A stretch of DNA of 64,000 bases from NCBI GenBank assembly GCA_963725395.1, contig CAVRYH010000007.1, positions 102,548 through 166,547 of the forward strand, written 5' to 3'. Position numbers and translations under genes: made by a program. Positions within the stretch are counted from its first letter, which is position 1; each line of letters begins with the position of its first letter. Positions 60,644 to 64,000 of this stretch are shown one piece after another. The DNA is from Bog-756 sp963725395 (lineage in GTDB: Bacteria; Actinomycetota; Acidimicrobiia; Acidimicrobiales; RAAP-2). Below the pieces are notes generated by a model. That model ran no database searches. It worked only from the letters and a program-made list of their open reading frames with translations, and was not told the origin of the DNA.

Positions 60644-61419
60644 TGGACCTCTATCCGGCCATCGACATCCGCGGCGGGGGAGCGGTCCGCCTCAGCCAGG
60701 GCGATTTCGAGCGGGAGACCTCCTACGGCGATCCGCTGGATCTCGCCCGCCGCTTCGAGGCGGGCGGCGCACCGTGGCTCCACGTGGTCGACCTCGACGC
60801 CGCCCGACAGGGGCGGCCGGTCAACCGCGCCCTCGTCCTGGCCATCGCCGCCGCGGTCCGAATCCCGGTGGAGTCCGGAGGCGGCGTGCGGTCGGAGGAG
60901 GACGTCCAGGCCCTCCTGGCCGGGGGAGTGAGCCGTGTGGTCCTCGGTACCACCGCGCTCGAGGACCCGGCATTGACCCGGGGACTGGCCTCCGCCTACC
61001 CGGGCCGGGTGGCGGTCGGGATCGACTACCGTCGGGCCGCCGGTGGGCGGACCGAGGTGGCGGTTCGTGGCTGGGAGCAGGGCAGCGGGAGATCGGTCCC
61101 CGAGGTACTCGGCCAGCTCGACGGTGTCGGGATCGCCGCGGTGGTGGTGACGGCCATCGACCGCGACGGCACGCTGGCGGGCCCCGACCTCGAAGGCCTG
61201 CGTAGTGTGCTCGCCGCCACCGCCATCCCGGTGATCGCGTCGGGGGGTGTCGGTTCCGTCGCCGACGTCGAGGCGCTGGCCGGGCTCAGCGCACCGGTCG
61301 CCGGAACGGGTGCCCGGGGAGCGTCGCGGCACCTGGCCGGTGCGATCACCGGCAAGGCGTTGGTCGACGGGCGGATGACCGTGGAGGAGGGGGTCGCCGC
61401 GTGCGTACCGTCCGGGTGA
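60643..61419 (+). CDS. hisA: ProFAR isomerase HisA, possibly bifunctional PriA
   Basis: 258-residue TIM barrel. N-terminal DLYPAIDIRGGGAVRLSQGDF carries the catalytic Asp, the second Asp is in VVVTAIDRDGTLAGPD, and phosphate loops are ESGGGVRSEED and IASGGVGSVADVEAL. Many actinobacteria use a PriA version that also performs the TrpF step. VDLDAARQGRPVNR looks closer to ordinary HisA, and I cannot settle which it is. hisF overlaps its last 19 nt. Confidence 0.93.
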   Translation: MDLYPAIDIRGGGAVRLSQGDFERETSYGDPLDLARRFEAGGAPWLHVVDLDAARQGRPVNRALVLAIAAAVRIPVESGGGVRSEEDVQALLAGGVSRVVLGTTALEDPALTRGLASAYPGRVAVGIDYRRAAGGRTEVAVRGWEQGSGRSVPEVLGQLDGVGIAAVVVTAIDRDGTLAGPDLEGLRSVLAATAIPVIASGGVGSVADVEALAGLSAPVAGTGARGASRHLAGAITGKALVDGRMTVEEGVAACVPSG

Positions 61420-62225
61420 TCCCCTGTCTCGACGTGGATGCGGGGCGCGTGGTCAAAGGGGTGCAGTTCACCGACCTGTTCGACGCCGGTGACCCGGTGG
61501 AGCTGGCCGCCCGTTATGACCGGCAGGGAGCCGACGAGCTCGTGTTCCTCGACATCACGGCATCGTCCGATCATCGGCGGACGATGGTCGATGTGGTGTC
61601 CCGCACCGCCGAGGCCGTGTTCATTCCCTTCACCGTCGGCGGAGGCGTCCGGTCGGTCGAGGACGCCCGCCAGCTGCTTCGGGCCGGCGCCGACAAGGTG
61701 GGGGTCAACACCGCGGCGGTGGACCGTCCCGCCCTCGTCGCCGAATTGGCGGACGAGTTCGGCAGCCAGTGCGTGGTGGTGGCCGTCGATGCTCGCCGCC
61801 GGCGCTCACCGGACACGGGGGGGCACCCCGACGATTGGGAGGTGTTCACCCACGGGGGCCGGACGGCTTCCGGGCTCGACGCGGTCGAGTGGTGTGAGCG
61901 GTGTGCAGCGACCGGCGCCGGGGAGATCCTGCTCACCTCCATGGACCGCGACGGCACCCGGGACGGGTTCGACCTCGAGCTCACCGCCCGGGTGGCCGAT
62001 CGCTGTACCGTCCCGGTGATCGCCTCGGGAGGGGTTGGGGAGCTCGACCACCTGGTCGAGGGGGCCCTGCTCGGCAAGGCGGACGCCGTCCTCGCCGCGT
62101 CCATCTTCCACCTCGGTGAGTTCACCATCGCGCAGGCCAAGGAGAGACTCACCGCTGCCGGGGTGGTGGTGCGGCCCCAGTCAGGGGGCGCTGGCCCGGA
62201 TCGGGCCGATTCCCCCCTGCGGTAG
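61401..62225 (+). CDS. hisF: Imidazole glycerol phosphate synthase cyclase subunit HisF
   Basis: 274 residues, long by ~15 because of a disordered C-terminus. Catalytic D11 (CLDVDAGRVVKGVQF) and the second Asp in VVVAVDARRR. TVGGGVRSVEDARQLLRAGADKV, LTSMDRDGT and IASGGVGELDHL form the phosphate sites. It makes IGP and AICAR with HisH. GTG start inside hisA; the stop TAG is the start of the next gene's -10. Confidence 0.96.
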   Translation: MRTVRVIPCLDVDAGRVVKGVQFTDLFDAGDPVELAARYDRQGADELVFLDITASSDHRRTMVDVVSRTAEAVFIPFTVGGGVRSVEDARQLLRAGADKVGVNTAAVDRPALVAELADEFGSQCVVVAVDARRRRSPDTGGHPDDWEVFTHGGRTASGLDAVEWCERCAATGAGEILLTSMDRDGTRDGFDLELTARVADRCTVPVIASGGVGELDHLVEGALLGKADAVLAASIFHLGEFTIAQAKERLTAAGVVVRPQSGGAGPDRADSPLR

Positions 62226-62228
62226 CCT
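62223..62228 (+). promoter_or_regulatory. -10 (TAGCCT), predicted leaderless promoter of groES-like gene
   Basis: TAGCCT is followed by 6 nt and GTG at 62235. TAG is also the hisF stop codon. Confidence 0.55.
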
Positions 62229-62234
62229 TGGCCC

Positions 62235-62603
62235 GTGGCCATGATGACCTCAGAACCCCCGACGACCAGCCAGGACGAAGCCAGAGAACCGGCCAAGCTC
62301 CCGATCACGGTGCTGGCCGACCGGGTGCTCGTCCAGGTGGGCCAGGCGGAGGGTGAACGTCGATCGCGGGCGGGCATCCTGATCCCGGCGACCGCCCAGG
62401 TGTCACGGAGGCTCACGTGGGCGTCGGCCGTGGCGGTGGGTCCCCATGTTCGGTCCGTGAAGGTGGGGGACAACGTGCTCTTCAATCCGGAGGACCGGTT
62501 CGAGGTGGAGGTCCAGGGCGACGAGTACGTGATCCTGCGTGAGCGTGACATCCACGCGGTGGCCTCGACGCGGATCGACGGCGGGACGGGGCTGTACCTC
62601 TGA
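62235..62603 (+). CDS. GroES/Cpn10-like protein in the his operon
   Basis: 122 residues. LADRVLVQVGQAEGERRSRAGILIPATA and WASAVAVGPHVRSVKVGDNVLFNPEDRFEVEVQGDEYVILRERDIHAV fit the GroES beta-barrel and mobile loop region, with a divergent loop sequence. An N-terminal extension of ~22 residues is Thr/Glu/Pro-rich. No groEL is adjacent, so it may be a specialised or orphan co-chaperonin. It starts GTG 62235 (promoter-based); ATG 62241 and 62244 are close alternatives. Confidence 0.82.
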   Translation: MAMMTSEPPTTSQDEAREPAKLPITVLADRVLVQVGQAEGERRSRAGILIPATAQVSRRLTWASAVAVGPHVRSVKVGDNVLFNPEDRFEVEVQGDEYVILRERDIHAVASTRIDGGTGLYL

Positions 62604-62670
62604 GGCTGCGGCCCGGGGCCGGCACCGGCGGTGAGAGCCCCGATGCGTGAGGGTCCCGATGACGGGTGGA

Positions 62671-62689
62671 GCGGTGGAGCGTCCACCGC
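62671..62689 (+). terminator. Hairpin between groES-like gene and hisI
   Basis: GCGGTGGA-GCG-TCCACCGC, perfect 8-bp stem with 3-nt loop. An A/C-rich, structure-poor stretch (about 62705-62755) follows, leading to the hisI Shine-Dalgarno AGGAG. It may be an intraoperon terminator or a leader element. Confidence 0.45.
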
Positions 62690-62766
62690 CCCGGCGACAT
62701 GATCGACCAACCTCGGGGCCAAGGCAAACCACGAACACAGACAACGACACGCCAGGAGCAGCTTCC

Positions 62767-63159
62767 GTGAGCACATCTGACACCGGTCATTACACTCCGA
62801 CTCCCATCGGCTTCTCCGAAGACGAGTTGGCCCAGGTCACCTACAACAGCGACGGCCTTGTGGGGGCCATCGTCCAGGATGCCGGCGACCGAGCCGTCCT
62901 CATGTTCGCCTGGATGAACCCTGAGTCGCTGCGCCGGACGCTCGAGACCGGCCGGACCTGGTTCTGGAGCCGCAGCCGGCAGGAGTACTGGTGCAAGGGA
63001 GAGACCTCGGGGGACCGTCAGTACGTGCGGTCCGTCCGCTACGACTGTGACGGGGACACACTGCTGGTCACCGTCGACCAAGAGGGAGCCGGCGCCTGCC
63101 ACACCGGTCACCGCAGCTGCTTTTTCCGCTCGTTCGGCGACAGCGATCCCGAACCGTGA
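62767..63159 (+). CDS. hisI: Phosphoribosyl-AMP cyclohydrolase HisI
   Basis: 130 residues, without the HisE domain. MFAWMNPESLRRTLETGRTWFWSRSRQEYWCKGETSGD is the active-site stretch. Zinc ligands are in RYDCDGDTLLV and GACHTGHRSCFFR. It opens the adenine ring of PR-AMP. GTG start with AGGAG 8 nt upstream. The stop overlaps trpE (GTGA), linking histidine and tryptophan genes. Confidence 0.95.
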   Translation: MSTSDTGHYTPTPIGFSEDELAQVTYNSDGLVGAIVQDAGDRAVLMFAWMNPESLRRTLETGRTWFWSRSRQEYWCKGETSGDRQYVRSVRYDCDGDTLLVTVDQEGAGACHTGHRSCFFRSFGDSDPEP

Positions 63160-64000
63160 CCGTCGCTCCGGCGTTGGAGGGCGGCCCTTCGGGTCCGGAC
63201 CCGGCGACGTTCCGTTCGCTGGCGGCGCGGCACCGCATCGTGCCCGTCTGGCGGGAGCTCGTGGCCGACACCATCACGCCGGTGGCCGCATTCCTACAGA
63301 TCGTCGGGGAGGCGGGGACGACGGGGTTCCTCCTGGAGTCGGTCGAGGGCGGCGAGCGCTGGGGCCGCTACTCCTTCGTGGGCCGCAACCCTCTGGCCAC
63401 ACTGGTCGCCCGCGGTCGCCACGTGCAGACTTCGGGGTCACTCGACCTCGACCGGGTGACCGGGGGGAGGGTCTCGGGCACCGGCGGAGTGCTGGCCGCC
63501 CTCGAGGCCGTCCTCGAGACCTTCGACTCCCCGGACCTGCCTTCGTTGCCGCCGCTCCACGCCGGACTGGTCGGCTACCTCGGCTACGACGTCGTCCGCG
63601 AGGTCGAGCACCTGCCGAACACACCGGTCGACGACCTCGGCCAGCCCGACGCCATCCTCTCGGTGATCGGTCAGTTGGCCGCCTTCGACCACTGGCGGCA
63701 GCGGATCGTCCTGATCGACAACGTGGTGGTCGACCCCGAATGGGGTGATGCCGAGCTCGATGCCGCCCACCGTGAAGCGGTCGGACGACTTGACGTGTTG
63801 GCCGCCGACTGCTTCCGGCCGGTCGACCAACCGGCGCGGCTCCTCCCCGAGGCGGGGGGTCTCCCCGCCGACGTCCGTCGCACCATGTCGGACCAACTCT
63901 ACGAGGATGCCGTGCGTGCGGCCAAGGAGCACGTGACCGCGGGGGACGTGTTCCAGGTGGTGCTGTCCCAGCGGTTCGACCTCGAGTCACTCGGTGCCGA
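63156..64000 (+). CDS. trpE: Anthranilate synthase component I TrpE (partial, runs off window)
   Basis: First 281 codons only. The N-terminal anthranilate-synthase domain shows FLLESVEGGERWGRYSFVGRNPLATL (tryptophan-sensitive LLES motif) and HAGLVGYLGYDVVREVEHLP; DQLYEDAVRAAKEHVTAGDVFQVVLSQRF begins the chorismate-binding domain. It converts chorismate and ammonia to anthranilate. The LLES element predicts feedback inhibition by tryptophan. GTG start overlaps the hisI stop. hisI and trpE are close neighbours in mycobacteria too. Confidence 0.95.
   Translation, partial: MTVAPALEGGPSGPDPATFRSLAARHRIVPVWRELVADTITPVAAFLQIVGEAGTTGFLLESVEGGERWGRYSFVGRNPLATLVARGRHVQTSGSLDLDRVTGGRVSGTGGVLAALEAVLETFDSPDLPSLPPLHAGLVGYLGYDVVREVEHLPNTPVDDLGQPDAILSVIGQLAAFDHWRQRIVLIDNVVVDPEWGDAELDAAHREAVGRLDVLAADCFRPVDQPARLLPEAGGLPADVRRTMSDQLYEDAVRAAKEHVTAGDVFQVVLSQRFDLESLGA

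Overview
The window is high-GC, gene-dense actinobacterial chromosome with almost no non-coding space. The best fit is an Acidimicrobiia-like lineage. Supporting signs are a phosphatidylinositol-mannoside (PIM) gene cluster, a mycothiol synthase gene (mshD), the actinobacterial order pdxS-pdxT-yebC-ruvCAB / secDF-relA / alaS-ruvX-mltG-aroE, and a secreted protein carrying 'GYWLVASDGGIF' repeats of a kind I associate with Acidimicrobiia. The taxonomic call is inference: no rRNA gene is present. I see no phage, transposon, plasmid, CRISPR or tRNA gene. This is core chromosome, and its gene order tracks Mycobacterium tuberculosis Rv2612c down to Rv2552c and then the hisD-trpE operon.

Layout, left to right. 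(1) 0.1-8.5 kb: a VOC-fold protein, a GT87 mannosyltransferase, then PIM-type lipid genes (pgsA-like CDP-alcohol phosphatidyltransferase, PatA-like acyltransferase, PimA-like glycosyltransferase) with a triple-PAS diguanylate cyclase inserted, and an M48 protease. (2) 8.5-9.8 kb: divergent marR/yceI with candidate operators between them. (3) 9.8-27.5 kb: pdxST, yebC, ruvCAB, queA-tgt, yajC-secD-secF, relA, hisS, aspS, rarA. (4) 27.5-32.7 kb: a secreted S53 (sedolisin) protease with six 42-residue C-terminal repeats, a CapA-like protein and two small envelope proteins. (5) 32.7-41.2 kb: alaS, ruvX, mltG, aroE, a RodA-type SEDS gene, a bifunctional-nuclease-domain gene, and a second, convergent SEDS gene. 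(6) 41.2-50 kb: ppk, a UPF0104-type membrane protein overlapping it tail to tail, an AI-2E-type permease, polyprenol-phosphate mannose synthase, a two-component system and an alpha/beta hydrolase. (7) 50-56.2 kb: leftward merR-ubiE(menG)-menF, a MaoC-like hydratase, a frameshifted VIT-family gene, a frameshifted mshD, and nth. (8) 56.2-64 kb: a 437-bp hairpin-rich gap, a small conserved-looking ORF, and the operon hisD-C-B-H-A-F, groES-like, hisI, trpE (cut by the window edge).

The strongest unlisted signal is promoter architecture. About eighteen gene starts, on both strands, are preceded by a TANNNT hexamer ending only 6-9 nt before the ATG/GTG, without a Shine-Dalgarno. This is the signature of leaderless transcription and was used here to choose starts. 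Three of these hexamers contain the stop codon of the upstream gene. Genes inside operons instead use ATGA/GTGA overlaps.

Functional links: dpm (46.2 kb) makes the polyprenol-phosphomannose that GT-C enzymes such as the GT87 protein (1.0 kb) would use as donor. The PIM, SEDS, MltG and CapA-like genes are cell-envelope functions. Two adjacent genes (VIT family and mshD) each carry one apparent 1-nt frameshift, 1.25 kb apart, which could be real decay or local sequence error. I did not find a clearly new multi-gene system. The most unusual items are the leaderless-promoter grammar, the mutually overlapping mshD/nth promoters, the oppositely charged YajC/SecF tails, the diguanylate cyclase inside the PIM cluster, and the hairpin-rich gap at 56.2-56.6 kb.
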